Numbered from the stretch's first letter, positions 1 to 10,404 are shown. The stretch is DNA of 28,444 nucleotides from JAYUDN01 sp043739785 (GCA_043739785.1 JAYUDN010000027.1:1-28444); one strand, 5' to 3'. The notes: generated by a model from the letters alone, not told the origin. Translations and numbers: made by a program.

Positions 1-9
1 AGTGCTTTA

Positions 10-590
10 TTATCTTTTTAAGCTCATAGACTGATATTTTGCTGTATGGAATCATAAGAAGAGAGTATAGGTATTTCTCTCTTCTGGTCTAGAGCCATAT
101 CATTTGTCTCGAGATTTTCCATCTTGGATATAGTAGATTTTCCCACTTTCAGGAATAGGCTCTAGCAATATATTGCACCCGACCCATCCAGCACGACGTG
201 CTGTCGGTGCGAGAGGATTTCGTCTCTCGATTATCTCTGGAGTGAAGTAAAATTTTGGTATCACGAAAAAATGGATAACCTCCATATTTTTCGAATAATT
301 AAGTCCGAAGAAACTCGGATTAGTAGCAGACTTGAGTCTCTCTATCATCGTGCCATAGGCACCGTCAGTAATTTTTTGGTCAAATGAGTTATTTTTCGAT
401 TTGAGCTCATATTCTTCACTACACTTCCCGCAAGTGAAATCCCCAACGGGAGTATTGTCTATGATTTTGTCAGATGGTTCCCACAATTTGGACAATATCC
501 ATGCTCCTCCGCCCATGTCTCCGTCATGACGCGGATACGTTGAGAAGGACTCGTATATGATGTGACGAGTGAAGTATCGAGGAAGTACAT
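10..590 (-). pseudogene. DpnI-like restriction endonuclease, frameshifted and C-terminally short
   Basis: DpnI cuts GATC sites when the adenine is methylated. The gene is in two frames. Frame 1 starts at ATG 588-590 and gives MYFLDTSLVT..., then TETWAEEHGYCPNCGNHLTK, and hits TAG at 459-461. Frame 2 continues with IIDNTPVGDFTCGKCSEEYE, then LKSKNN, a DGAYGTM segment, PLAPTARRAGWVGCNI and a QDGKSRDK end. Together they follow DpnI (as I remember that protein): the zinc cysteines CPNC and CGKC, the D...ELKSK nuclease core, and the ARRAGWVGCNI segment. The frames meet at a short A run (...CTGACAAAATC...), where one extra A would restore reading. After QDGKSRDK only about 26 residues follow before TAA at 10-12, so the C-terminal winged-helix domain of DpnI is missing or unrecognisable. 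No partner methyltransferase is nearby. Family assignment is firm. Whether the break is a real mutation, slippage or a sequencing error cannot be told. Confidence 0.82.
80..96 (-). repeat. 17-base repeat, copy 1 (inside the DpnI-like gene tail)
   Basis: On the minus strand this reads GGCTCTAGACCAGAAGA. The same 17 bases occur on the plus strand at 28353-28369, past the rplL terminator. The copy here lies just where the DpnI-like protein stops resembling its family. Confidence 0.6.
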
Positions 591-648
591 AGGTAGATCA
601 TATATATTTCATTGAAATTATCCACTTTTCTATGTAACACCTTCACTC

Positions 649-675
649 TTGATTTTCAGCCAGATTTCTTATAAT
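649..675 (+). promoter_or_regulatory. Putative sigma-70-type promoter
   Basis: TTGATT at 649-654 and TATAAT at 670-675, spaced 15 bases (slightly short). The ATG of the 89-residue gene lies 19 bases after the -10 box, so the untranslated leader would be only about a dozen bases. Prediction from consensus only. Confidence 0.45.
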
Positions 676-694
676 ACGCTCATAAAATCAACCT

Positions 695-964
695 ATGAAT
701 AATGACTTAAACGAATATACAAAACCATCACCTAGAACTGGTACTTCAGCAAAATGAAGAATTGTTTTTTCATATGTATCGACGAGTCGTCATACAAAGG
801 ATATGGTTGCTGAGTACGTGGACCCTGGTTTTCAGGCTAAGTTAGATGAGAAGGATAGAATAGAATTGGAACAAGCAGAATTCAAAGTTGAAGCCAATCT
901 TTATCCTGATAGATTCAGGAAAATCTTGAAGTGTAATGGTGAATTAGTATATATTCGAAAATAA
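695..964 (+). CDS. Hypothetical protein, 89 aa
   Basis: Starts MNNDLNEYTKPSPRTGTSAK, then one TGA read as glycine (residue 21), and ends ...LVYIRK at TAA. I do not recognise the family. The protein is hydrophilic, with no signal peptide or membrane segment. The middle is charged and probably helical (KLDEKDRIELEQAEFKVEA), followed by LYPDRFRKILKCNGELVYI, which may be a small beta unit. The start ATG has the CCTATG context seen at other genes here and a promoter-like -35/-10 pair upstream. Codon choice is more AT-rich (TTA, GAA, AAA) than in the neighbouring metallopeptidase, which begins 13 bases downstream, so the two may be co-transcribed. Confidence 0.6.
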
Positions 965-977
965 TAGTCGATAACTT

Positions 978-1706
978 ATGAAATCCACCATCGAACATAC
1001 GAAGATAGCTGGTATAGATATCATCCTCACTCGCAAGACCATGCGGTCGATCCGTATGCGAGTGAAGCGACCCCTCGGAGAAGTCCATATATCCGCTCCG
1101 CACCGTATGAGTCGAGGGTTTATCGAGTCATTCGTCGAGAGTCGAGTCGCCTGGATAGACGAGCAGCGAGGGAAGATACATGAGTCACCACTGAGGATAC
1201 CACTGGAGTACCGAGATGGAGAAATAGTATCATTTCTCGGTGAGGAGTATGCGCTACGAGTAGTCGAGGGGAAGGGGAAAATGCGAGTCGAGAAATCTGA
1301 TTTTCTAGATCTGACTTCTACGGTTTGAAATAAGGAACTTACTCTCTTTGTCCCACTCGGTTCGACTCGGTCGAAACGAGAGGTGGTGATGGAGGGGTGG
1401 TATCGAGAGGTGCTCAAGGAGATGATCCGTGATCTCGTGAAACTATGGGAACCGATACTGAGTGTTCGGGTGAAAGAGTATGGAGTGAAGAAGATGAAGA
1501 CCCGATGGGGAACCTGCAGTATCTGACCGAAGCGTATCTGGCTTGCTCTCTCTCTGGCGAGACATCCCTACCTTCATCTCGAATATGTCGTCGTCCATGA
1601 GATGACGCATCTCCTCGAGAAAGGACATGGCGCGAGATTCCAGTCGCTGATGACTCAGTGGCTCCCTGACTGGCGAAAGACGAGGAAGGAGATGAATGAG
1701 TGGTAA
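978..1706 (+). CDS. YgjP-like M48 family zinc metallopeptidase
   Basis: 242 residues with two TGA glycines (after DLTSTV and after KTRWGTCSI). The family is the YgjP/WLM-like (DUF45) group of soluble zinc peptidases, whose substrates are mostly unknown. What is seen: an N-terminal region with the ITRKTMRSIRMRVK pattern typical of YgjP, the conserved KKMKTRWGTCS strand, then VVVHEMTHLLEKGHGARF with the HExxH zinc site at about residues 207-211 and a C-terminal LPDWRKTRKEMNEW. Length matches the family (about 230-245). Starts at the first ATG after the previous gene and ends at TAA. No signal peptide, so it is presumably cytoplasmic. Confidence 0.88.
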
Positions 1707-2121
1707 TTCGGTAGAGACGATGGAAAGATAGAGAAGGTAGAAATAATGGAAAAATGAAATTAAAAAACCCCATTTCAAGGGGGGCAGGGGGGTAAATAAT
1801 GAACTGGATCCCTGCATTCGTGAGGATGACAGACAGTGTGTCATTCCGACCGGAGTGGAGGAATCCCTTTCGAGAATATGAATCACTTTTAAGTGGTTTT
1901 TTTAAAGGGATCCCTCGAGTGCCTCGGGATGATAGCTTATTTGTCATTCCCGTGAAAACGGGAATCCAGAATACAAGAGAATGACACAGAGATAACGTAA
2001 TCCCTCCTGCGAATCTTTGTATAATTATGATAACCATCGAAAAGAAAAAATAACCTTCAAAACTTGAACTCTTATATTCACAAGAATTACTCATCACTTA
2101 TAACTTATCCTTCATAACTCA
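1707..2121. repeat. Gene-free stretch holding a cluster of REP-like palindromes
   Basis: No convincing gene. The stretch holds a C/G-run element (CCCC at 1768 ... GGGGGGCAGGGGGGT at 1779-1793) followed by palindromic units: GGATCCCTGCATTCGTGAGG at about 1806, GTCATTCCGACCGGAGTGGA at about 1839, a GGGATCCCTCGAG-type unit at about 1902, and TTGTCATTCCCGTGAAAACG...GGAATCCAGA at 1941-1970. The last 30 bases recur exactly at 9784-9813 and the G-run motif recurs exactly at 9682-9696, so this is a dispersed, non-autonomous element family. From about 2030 to 2121 the DNA is AT-rich with loose ACTTAT / ATTACT repeats. Confidence 0.75.
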
Positions 2122-3384
2122 TTACTTACTCTTCTTAAACTCTCTGAATTGATGGACTCAGACCTGTACTTGTGCATTGCAGACGATATAGGGTTTTCCA
2201 TCTGGAGTGAATGTCTTCTCATGAGGGGGGCGGACTGATATATGGAGGTTATATTTCTCCAGGAAATACTGCTTCACATACTCTCTGGTATCTCTTACGA
2301 GGGAGGGAGGGAGGGTGAAGTAGGGGATGGGCTGGTGAGCTGGTGGGCTGGTGAGCTGGTGAACAGGGAGGAGGGAAGCTGGTGAGCTGGTGGGCTGGTT
2401 GGGTAGTTCTCAAATTCTCAAGTTCTCAAGTTCTCAAGTTTCGAAGTGTCATCAGATTTCGTCAGAGGCTTCATTCCCCTTTTGAGGGGTGTCAAGAGTA
2501 TTCGGGACGAGGTGGAGGGGTGGGAAATAGTACACCTTATGATCTTTATGGAGGATAATCCGGATCTCAGCATCGGGCGTGGGGAAACTCCGATTTACTT
2601 TCGGTAGTGTCAGCTCATTTGCCCCACGTTCTTTGTAAAATACACTTTCTTTGAGAGGATAGTTTTCCCAGTCTATATTTGATTTTTCTTTGAGATCTAC
2701 GAGTGCCGCGAAGTCCATAAGGGCGTTATTGATATCACGGATGGATATAGAAGGTTGCAGGTTGCAGGTTGCAGTTTCGATCGTTTCCAAATTCTTTTCT
2801 CATCATCCTCAGATAGTTTTCACCCCCGAACCCCCATTTCCCCCTCATCATCTAAGAAAACTCTCTAAATCACACTGGATCATTGCTTTTTCTTCCTGAG
2901 AGAGTTTTGTATTTCGTGATCTTTTGTAGTATCGAGCAAAAACCTTTTCGAGGTTCGTATCCCAGGAAAGTACTGGGATATCATACCCGAATGAGAGGAT
3001 AGCTTCCGCGGTATATGGTCATACTCCCGGGAGTTTAATAAGGATTTCTTTTTCTTTCGGAAATATTCATCCAAAGTCACTCACGACGAGCGTGGCAGTT
3101 TTGAGGATATTCCTCGCACGACTATAATACCCGAGTCCACTGTAGTATGGGAAGAACATATCATAGTCCGTTTGGGCAAGGGATTCGATGGTAGGGAACC
3201 GATCCATCATCCGATCGAAAAATCCTACCACTCGAGAAGCCTGTGTTTGCTGGAGGAGGATTTCTGAGAGCCAGACACGGTAGACGCGTTCTCGATCACT
3301 GAGGGTATAGTCGCGCCATGGGAGGTGGTGTCGACCATTCACACGGTACCAGTCTAGGAGATGTCACCATTCGAAAGATTGCAT
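2122..3384 (-). CDS. mutY: A/G-specific adenine glycosylase MutY, Fe-S-cluster-less form
   Basis: 420 residues, 13 TGA glycines. MutY removes adenine mispaired with 8-oxoguanine. The start ATG at 3382-3384 gives MQSFEWGHLLDWYRVNGRHH then LPWR, the usual MutY opening. Catalytic Glu is in LSEILLQQTQ (E41), the helix-hairpin-helix is LPGVGPYTA (118-126, second Gly encoded by TGA), and the catalytic Asp is in LSWDTNLEKVF (D142). The four cysteines that bind a [4Fe-4S] cluster are absent: ALMDFAALVD (221-230) is followed by a Cys-free segment. Two inserts are repeat-derived: a Gly-rich stretch with TATCNLQPS at about 178-212, inside the catalytic domain, and a Pro/Ser-rich stretch at about 292-340. 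The C-terminal region (about 265-400) is not the usual MutY NUDIX-like domain in any form I can match, but it could be a divergent one. Confidence 0.88.
2331..2400 (-). repeat. 8-base tandem repeat (GCTGGTGR) inside mutY
   Basis: Four head-to-tail copies at 2331-2362 and three more at 2378-2400 on the plus strand, with a short AGGGAGGAGGGAA spacer. Because 8 is not a multiple of 3, the minus-strand reading frame rotates through the unit and yields the low-complexity QPTSSPASLLP...HQLTSPPAHQP segment of MutY. Confidence 0.85.
2405..2436 (-). repeat. 8-base tandem repeat (AGTTCTCA) inside mutY
   Basis: Four copies, one with a single mismatch (AATTCTCA). It is translated on the minus strand as part of the TGELENLRIGELP stretch, in which some glycines are TGA codons. 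Confidence 0.85.
2753..2773 (-). repeat. 7-base tandem repeat (GGTTGCA) inside mutY
   Basis: Three exact copies. On the minus strand they encode the TATCNLQP part of the insert within the MutY catalytic domain. Confidence 0.8.
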
Positions 3385-3635
3385 GCCGAGATTATATAGG
3401 AAATGGGGAATTGGCAAAATAGGAAATTGAGGATGTATCCATTGTAGCATACACTCTATGAAACGCCCCCATTTGTGTCATGTAATCTATATGAACTGAC
3501 TGTATTTTCAACCCCTTTCCCCTTATGAACCTTTCACTTTATAAACCTTACGAACCTTTCAACACTACCTACTAGCGCACATATTTTACCTTATTTTATT
3601 GTTCACTTTTTGTCTTCAACTCTCGAAAAAATCCA

Positions 3636-3662
3636 TTGCATCACATAAGAAAAGAGTATACT
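3636..3662 (+). promoter_or_regulatory. Putative promoter of the alpha-2-macroglobulin gene
   Basis: TTGCAT at 3636-3641 and TATACT at 3657-3662, spaced 15. The ATG is at 3683. The same TTGCAT ... TATACT pair precedes nrdR, and a TTGCAT ... TATGCT pair precedes tsaD, which supports a shared promoter type. The rest of the 298-base gap back to mutY is AT-rich, with a repeated GAACCTTTCA and no gene seen. Confidence 0.5.
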
Positions 3663-3682
3663 TACGCCATAATTTTCCTCCC

Positions 3683-6600
3683 ATGAAAACTTCACTACGA
3701 TTCCTCCTCCTCCTTGTAGCCACTATCACAGTATGAGCTCTGGGCTACTACGCATATACTCTCCATGTCCGCACCCTGGTCTACGCTCTCAATAGTACTG
3801 AAGTGCAGAAATGAAATCAGATCAACATCGTATTTGATAAACCACTGGTTACTGCTTTGACTTCTCATGAGGTTCGTCCACTTACCGTGGATGAGAGAGC
3901 TCTCAAAAATGCACTTCTTCTTGATGGAAAGCCACTCATCGATACGGGGAGTGTCAGTATCGATTACCCCACTACGAATAGCCTCAGTATCACACTCAAG
4001 GATCTCAATACAGATAAAAAACAGATACTCACTCTCAAAGCTTCCCTCTATAACCAGGCGACTTGAGTGGCCTATCGACTTCCTGCAGATATTAACCTCG
4101 AGACCACTTCGTCCAATCCAGATATAGTGGCACGGACGGTCGGTACTCCTCGAGATAAAAAATACTCTATCGACCTCCTGGGCTTTCCGAAGGGTGTTGA
4201 TGCGAATATGGTGACCCTCTATCAAGTGCCGAAAGATGCCAGTGGAAGTTCCTGTATGATAGATGCCGTTGATTATGCACATCCAGTGAAGTACGATACC
4301 CTTGCCCTCTATGATTCCGAGGTGAAGGATACCCTCGATATTGTTTCTTCCCATACGATCCAAGGATCCTACTGTCTCTATGCTGGGCTTTCGGGTAAGC
4401 TCTATGAGATCGATAACCGTACGGTGAATACGTTTACTCTCACGGGAAGTGCTATCGATATCCTCGCTCCAGAGTATGATATGCAGAGTCGTTTGCAGTT
4501 TGATTTTTCGAATCCACTGTTTGAGGATATTGGTGTGACCAACTCTCAAGAGTACATAGCTGAGCGTACGAAACAAAAAGAACTCTTTCTGAAGCATCTG
4601 AGTATCACACCAGAACTCCCACTCACGATCGATGATATCGTCATGACTCCAGACCGCACGGTTATCACGCTTCCTCTGAATGCTGGCATGGAGTATAGCG
4701 TGAAACTCGATGATGTGGAAGATATCTATGGACAGCTTGCTTCTATGAAGCTTTCTCTCACTCCAAAACGTGAACCCTACCTGTCTCTTGCCCTCTCTTG
4801 ACATACCACCACACTCCCAGTGTCGACTCCGGTATGGGCAAAAATGTATGCCCTCGATACCAAGCGTTCTAGTCACAACGTGATGCTCTGTAAGGTCGGA
4901 GTGGAGATGTATGCTCGATTCGAGCGAATCGTCGATGAAAATAAGAAGGAGTATAGCGATGAAATGTTTGATACGTTCGCTAAACTCCCCAAAAATAGTT
5001 GTACTACCAAAGAAATCCTCACAGAGAAAAATAATCTACTTTCCAAGATTGAAGTGGCTTCATTTTTCCCAGGGAAAAAACAAACTCCCGGTCTCTATAT
5101 CCTCGCATTTGCGGATCACGGGGATGCTATCTATACCTCGAAGTGGCTTCGTCCAGTACTCTTCTCCCTCCTCGATACTCATATCACGATGAAACTCGAT
5201 GCGAGTGGGAAGGCTCTCTTTTTCGCGACTGATATGACGACGAGTATGCCGATTGCCGGTCAGGAAATCCGAATATTCAAAAACATAGGCCGAACCTACA
5301 ATGAAGTATGGAATCCAACGACCGAAAAAATAGATATTACCTACCTGCCGCTTTCGACGATTACGTATGCCACAGGTATTACCCTCGGACGTACTGATAA
5401 GGATGGATTCCTCTCGGTTGATATGAAGGATCTTCTTGATGGGGAATCCGCGTATGGATTTACTTTCGAGAGTTGGTGGTGATATCAAGGGGAATACCGA
5501 TCCTTTCTTGTAGAATCTCGGGGAGAAGGCGGTCGACTCGGGTATGTCGTGAGTACATGGAATGATGGGATTGCTGGATGGAATTTCGGATTCAAGGAAG
5601 AGGACTATGGCTGGTCGAGTATGAGCTCGAATCTTTCCTATACCCATACTGATAGACGACTCTATATTCCGGGTGACACGGTTAATATCCACTCGATCAT
5701 CCGAGAATACACAGATAAACTCAGCATCCCACCCCCTGATCGTACGTATGCGATCGCCATCTCGGATCCGAATGGCAAAGAGGTATCTCAAGTCCTCCTG
5801 AAGGCTTCCGAATTTGGTTCTCTTTCTGATACCTGGAAACTTCCCACTGATGCTCCTCTCGGGATGTATACGGCACAAGTGACCATATCAGACAAAAAAC
5901 TCTGAGATCTTCCTATCGATGGTGGATATACCGATTTTCAGGTAGAAATTTTCAAAAATCCTACCTTTACGAGTCAAGTATCAGTTTCGAGTCCAGATGT
6001 CAGCGCTGAGATTATCTCAAACCTCAGAAAGAAGCCCAATACTGATTCGAATACGTACTGGTATGATAGTGTTTATGAGGGAACCTTCAATCTTGATGCG
6101 AAGATAAAGGCCGCTTACTACAATGGTGCTACCGTACGAAATGTTCCATTTACCTATCGAGTCTACCGCAGTGAATATTGGGGGGGTAGCAAATGGAATA
6201 ATTGTTTCTGGGGATGTTACTATGAACCACCACTGGACTTCTATACCGAATGAGAGGGTCGTATCGATGCTGATGGGTATGGACTCGTCCGTGTTCCCGT
6301 ACTCTTCTCCTCATTTTATTCTGACTTTAAGTATACGGTAGAGGTGACGATTCAGGACCCACTCACCAGCGAGACCGTCACCAGTGCTGGAAATATGATC
6401 GTGCGACTCCCGACCGAGTATCGTATGTGGGACTCATCGAATCCTCTGGATTTCAAACCAGAAAAGAAAATCCTCTCAACGGAAGATATACTAACTGGAG
6501 TATTTGAACCCGCACGTGGCACGTGGTCAAAATGGCATGAGAATAAGTATGAATATGCACTATCTCTGAGAACTTATACGATGACTCAGGTCGAAGATAT

Positions 6601-9538
6601 TCGCGGAGGGAAAAGCGAAGTGATGCATCCAGAGGATACGGTCGTATCTTCAGGTTCGATCACTTCAGAGAAATGGTCCTTTAGTATGAAAGGGAAGCCC
6701 TCATGAGAGTACCATATCCTGGTTCAGCCGAAGGGATTGACGGCGACGGGAAGCGAGCGTATCAGCGCCACTTCCGATACGACGGTATACTATGTCGGTG
6801 CGGATAAAAATGCCAAAAATCCTCGCTTCGCGAACAATGCTATATCGGTCATAGCTGAAAAAACAGTTTACCATCTCGGAGATACCGCTCGAATCCTCGT
6901 CCGACTCCCTTGGGAGAAGTCGAAGATACTCCTCACCCTTGAGAAAAATGGAGTGCTCGAAAAAAAGTACATCGATGGTACTGGAAACCTCTTTGAGTAT
7001 ACCTTCACGGTTGATGACCGATTCGTTCCGAATGCGTATGTGTGAGTCGTAGCTTTTGCTCCATCGAATACAAAATCTCCACTTCCAGAGTATCGAGTTG
7101 GATATACGGAGATCGTCACGGATATGACCGATAAAAAAGCTTCTCTCGCCATTTCGACGGATAAGAAAGAATACAAAACCTGAGAAAATGTACACCTCAA
7201 CCTTGCTCTCGCGGACTCCAAAGGAAAGCCACTCACATGAGAAGTTGCTCTGATGGTGGTTGATGAGAGTCTCATTTCCCTCCTCTGAAATATCGATCTC
7301 GATGTGATACCGAAGTTTTATCAGAAACTTCCGTTTTCTATGCGTACCGCTCTTTCTCTTATCGGTATGGAGGAGCGTCGTTATTTCTCGAGAAATGGTG
7401 TAGCATGAGGTTCTGGAGGGAAGTGAGGGGATGGTTCAGCCCTCTCTACTCGAACTCGATTCGAGAATACCGCATACTATAATCCTAGCATTTTGACGGA
7501 TAGTTCTGGTAGAGCCAATCTGAGTTTTCCTCTTCCAGATAATATTACCAATTACCGTATCATCGCGATTGCCAATACGAAGTCTTCGCAATTTTGAGTA
7601 TCTGAGTCCACGGTAAGTGTACGAAAGGACTATGTCATCGAACTACACGCTCCAACCATCGTTCGTCGATGAGATTCCTTTACCATTAGTGTAAATATCT
7701 TCAATTCTACTGATAGGATTACCCCAGCACGACTTACTCTCAAGATTGATGGAACTATATTTACCGGTTCACTGGTCTCAGAAGTGAAACTCCAGCCAAA
7801 ATCTCCTGAAAATATCACCTACACGCTTCGAAATATTAGTGATGCCACGAGTTGAAAGATACCATTTACGCTTACTCTGAGTGATGGGAAGAATACTCTT
7901 GATAGTATAACATCCTATATTACCATAGTTTCAGATCCACTCTTCGAGACTCGAAGTGTTCACTTCTATGAATTGACCGGATCGACTCTGATACTTCCTC
8001 TGGAACACCCGAAAACCAATATCGATTCTCTGAAGTCAAAACATGCCGTCGATGTCAGTACCAGTATCCTCTCGAGCTATCGTCATATTTTTCGTACGCT
8101 CCTCGAGTATCCATATGGATGTGTCGAACAGACGACCTCGAGCACCATTCCGAATGCTATAGCCCTTGCAGTTGAATCGGTATTTCCGACTGGTATCAAA
8201 AAAGAGGATGCTCTCCACAATATTGCCGTTGGGATAGACAGGCTTCGTACGATGCAACTTCCGAGTGGTTGATTTGCCTACTGGGCATGAGAGACGACCG
8301 AGAATACTATGATTACTCCTTATGTTCTCCGATCCCTACTTACTATGAGAAATCTCTGAGCTACGGTACCTTCTGATATGATCGAGATTGGTACCCAGTA
8401 CCTGATAGAAAATGAAGGACTCTACCTCGATGCCAATGCTCAAGCGGAACGGTTCTGGACACTCGCGATGGCGAAAAGCCCGGAAGCTCAGAAAGCGAAG
8501 AAGAATATCGATACCTCGAAGCTTACCCTTCATGGGTGGGTGGCGTATCTCTACGGACTCGAACTCATCAAGTCGCTGACACCTCAGCTGATCCAGTCTT
8601 TCGAAGACCGATATCTTTCGAAAAAGATCGTCCCAGAAGAGAACTACTGGTACTACTGGACTCGAGGGGCCGATATGATGACTTTTGCTCGACTCCTTCT
8701 CGATCATGGAGAAAAGAGAGATATCGTCTTCAATCAGTTTCTACGCGATAGCCTTTCTGATGATTGGTCATCATACTACTACTCGACTCAAGAAAAGCTC
8801 CAAACATTTCTCACCCTTACGAAGTACCTCCAGCTTGAAGGAACTGTCCCATGAAGCATCAAGGTGAGTATGAAAACATGAGTTCTCAAAACGGAGGGAA
8901 TATTGAGCTCTCGTGATAATTTTATGGAGAGGAATTTCGAACTCTTTCGATCTTGAGAGTCACTCTCTTTCGAGAAAAATAATCCTCGAACGCTTTATGT
9001 GACCATGACCGACACCTTCATTCCGAAAGATCCGTATATCGTTCCTCTCAAAAATGATGCCGGTGTCAGCGTCAGTCGTACGATAGAAAAAATCGATGAG
9101 AAACTCGGAGTAGACAGCGATGGAACATTTATCAGCACAACCCCAGTGAACAATGGCGTATTCGGAAAGGGAAGTCTCTATCGGGTGACTCTATCTGTCA
9201 AAATCCCAAAATATAAAGATAAACCATGGACTGATTTTGCTATAGAAGACTATCTTCCTGGCGGATGGCATCCTATATCGTCGAACTTCCTCACGAGTTC
9301 ATCAGTACTCTCTACCAATACGAATGGAGAATCTCAGTGGTCTTGGTCCCATGTAGAATCCCAGCTTGACCGTATCCTCGCTCACGCAGCGAATGGATAC
9401 GGTGATACGATGAAATATGAGTACTTTATCCGACCAGAACAAGGTGGCACGTATCTCCTCCCTCCAGTGACGGCTTACTTTATGTACCATCCAGAGATGC
9501 GGGGATATGGTACCTACCAAAAGGTAATTGTGAAGTAG
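3683..9538 (+). CDS. Membrane-anchored bacterial alpha-2-macroglobulin with thioester motif
   Basis: 1951 residues with more than 20 TGA glycines, ending in TAG. Bacterial alpha-2-macroglobulins sit in the envelope and trap proteases by a covalent thioester. Residues about 4-27 (SLRFLLLLVATITVGALGYY) are an uncleaved-looking membrane anchor or signal, without a lipobox. Repeated beta macroglobulin domains follow. A Gly-rich bait-like loop with GGSGGKGGDG lies just before the RFENTAYYNPSILTDSSGRA segment (about 1260), which is characteristic of the family. The thioester site is YPYGCVEQTTSS, with Cys 1480 and Gln 1483 both kept. The alpha-helical thioester domain continues through LPSGGFAYWAGETTEN, and the receptor-like beta domain has IEDYLPGGWHP near the end. 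Length is in the range of large YfhM-type proteins. The usual partner PBP1C is encoded about 15 kb downstream on the other strand. Confidence 0.9.
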
Positions 9539-9957
9539 CTTCTAGTAGATAGTAAAGTAGCAGGGGGCAGGGATCGTACAGAGTAGATAACAGATAGATT
9601 GTATGTAGTAGGTAGGAGATAGATGGTAGCAGTTATCAGGTAGCATATAGAGATAAGGGAAAACCCTCCTTCCAAAAAAATGGGGGGCAGGGGGGTGCGG
9701 TTTATGAATTGAGAAAATGGATCCCCGCATACGCGAGGATGACAGCCATAGCCTCCGAATTGAGTAGTGATTTTCTCTTCGAATTGTCATTCCCGTGAAA
9801 ACGGGAATCCAGAAAACAGAATCCGGAGAGCATATGGACGATGGCATATTACGAAAGAGATACCTCTCTTCACGGAGATTGACTTCTTGAATCTGAAATC
9901 CTCACGCTTGCATTTTCTCTTCCTCTCTATATACTACAGATATACTAACTTAATCCT
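9539..9957. repeat. Gene-free stretch with REP-like palindromes
   Basis: About 9540-9655 is rich in TAG/AGATAG-like words with no gene. 9661-9700 carries a CCCTCC ... GGGGGGCAGGGGGGT unit (9682-9696), identical in its G-run to that at 1779-1793. GGATCCCCGCATACGCGAGG at about 9720 and TTGTCATTCCCGTGAAAACG...GGAATCCAGA at 9784-9813 repeat the elements seen at about 1806 and 1941. The order of units (G-run, GGATCCC unit, TTGTCATTCCC unit) is the same in both places, so they look like copies of one composite element. Confidence 0.75.
9908..9935 (+). promoter_or_regulatory. Putative nrdR promoter
   Basis: TTGCAT at 9908-9913 and TATACT at 9930-9935, spaced 16, with a second TATACT at 9941-9946. 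The start ATG is at 9958, so the leader is very short. Confidence 0.5.
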
Positions 9958-10404
9958 ATGCGATGTCCGAAATGTAAAAATCTCGATACCAAAGTGATCG
10001 ATTCGCGTACCACAGAAGATGGAAAGGCTATCCGTCGACGACGTGAATGTGAGAAATGCGGAGCCAGATTTACGACTTTTGAACGACTCGAATTTGTCTC
10101 CTTTATGGTGATGAAATCATCCGGAGAACTCGAGCCCTATGATCGAACGAAGGTGGTAAACTCGATGATGAAAGCTCTCGTCAAACGAAAGTTCAGCGTC
10201 GATAAGCTCGAAGATATCGTCAATACGCTCGAAAATGAATGGGCTCAGAATAAGCAGGGGATTACCTCAAAACGTATCGGGAAGGATATCCTTCGGAAGA
10301 TGCGAGACCTCGATGAAGTCGGTTTCTTACGATATGCATCGATCTACCACAACCATGAAGATGTTCAAGGGTTCGTGAAGTTCATCGAAGACGAGCTTGG
10401 GTAG
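9958..10404 (+). CDS. nrdR: Transcriptional repressor NrdR
   Basis: 148 residues, the usual NrdR length, with no TGA codon. NrdR represses ribonucleotide reductase genes in response to dATP/ATP. The N-terminal zinc ribbon is MRCPKCKNLDTKVIDSR...ECEKCGARF with Cys 3, 6, 31 and 34. The RRRRECEKCGARFTTFE signature is complete, and the ATP-cone domain follows (about 46-136: VMKSSGELEPYDRTKVVNSM through FLRYASIYHNHEDVQGF). Start at ATG in CCTATG context. No reductase gene lies in this window, so its targets are elsewhere. It ends at TAG, about 150 bases before the PriA-like gene. Confidence 0.97.
   Translation: MRCPKCKNLDTKVIDSRTTEDGKAIRRRRECEKCGARFTTFERLEFVSFMVMKSSGELEPYDRTKVVNSMMKALVKRKFSVDKLEDIVNTLENEWAQNKQGITSKRIGKDILRKMRDLDEVGFLRYASIYHNHEDVQGFVKFIEDELG

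Noticed and set aside
1414..2097. Open frames of 147-227 codons on the minus strand.
   Set aside because: They cover the metallopeptidase 3' half in antisense and the REP-like repeats; Ser/Arg-rich translation looks like non-coding read-through.
3695..4876. A long open frame on the minus strand (393 codons).
   Set aside because: Antisense to the alpha-2-macroglobulin gene in its strongest coding part; the protein has no recognisable motif and arises from codon bias of the plus-strand gene.
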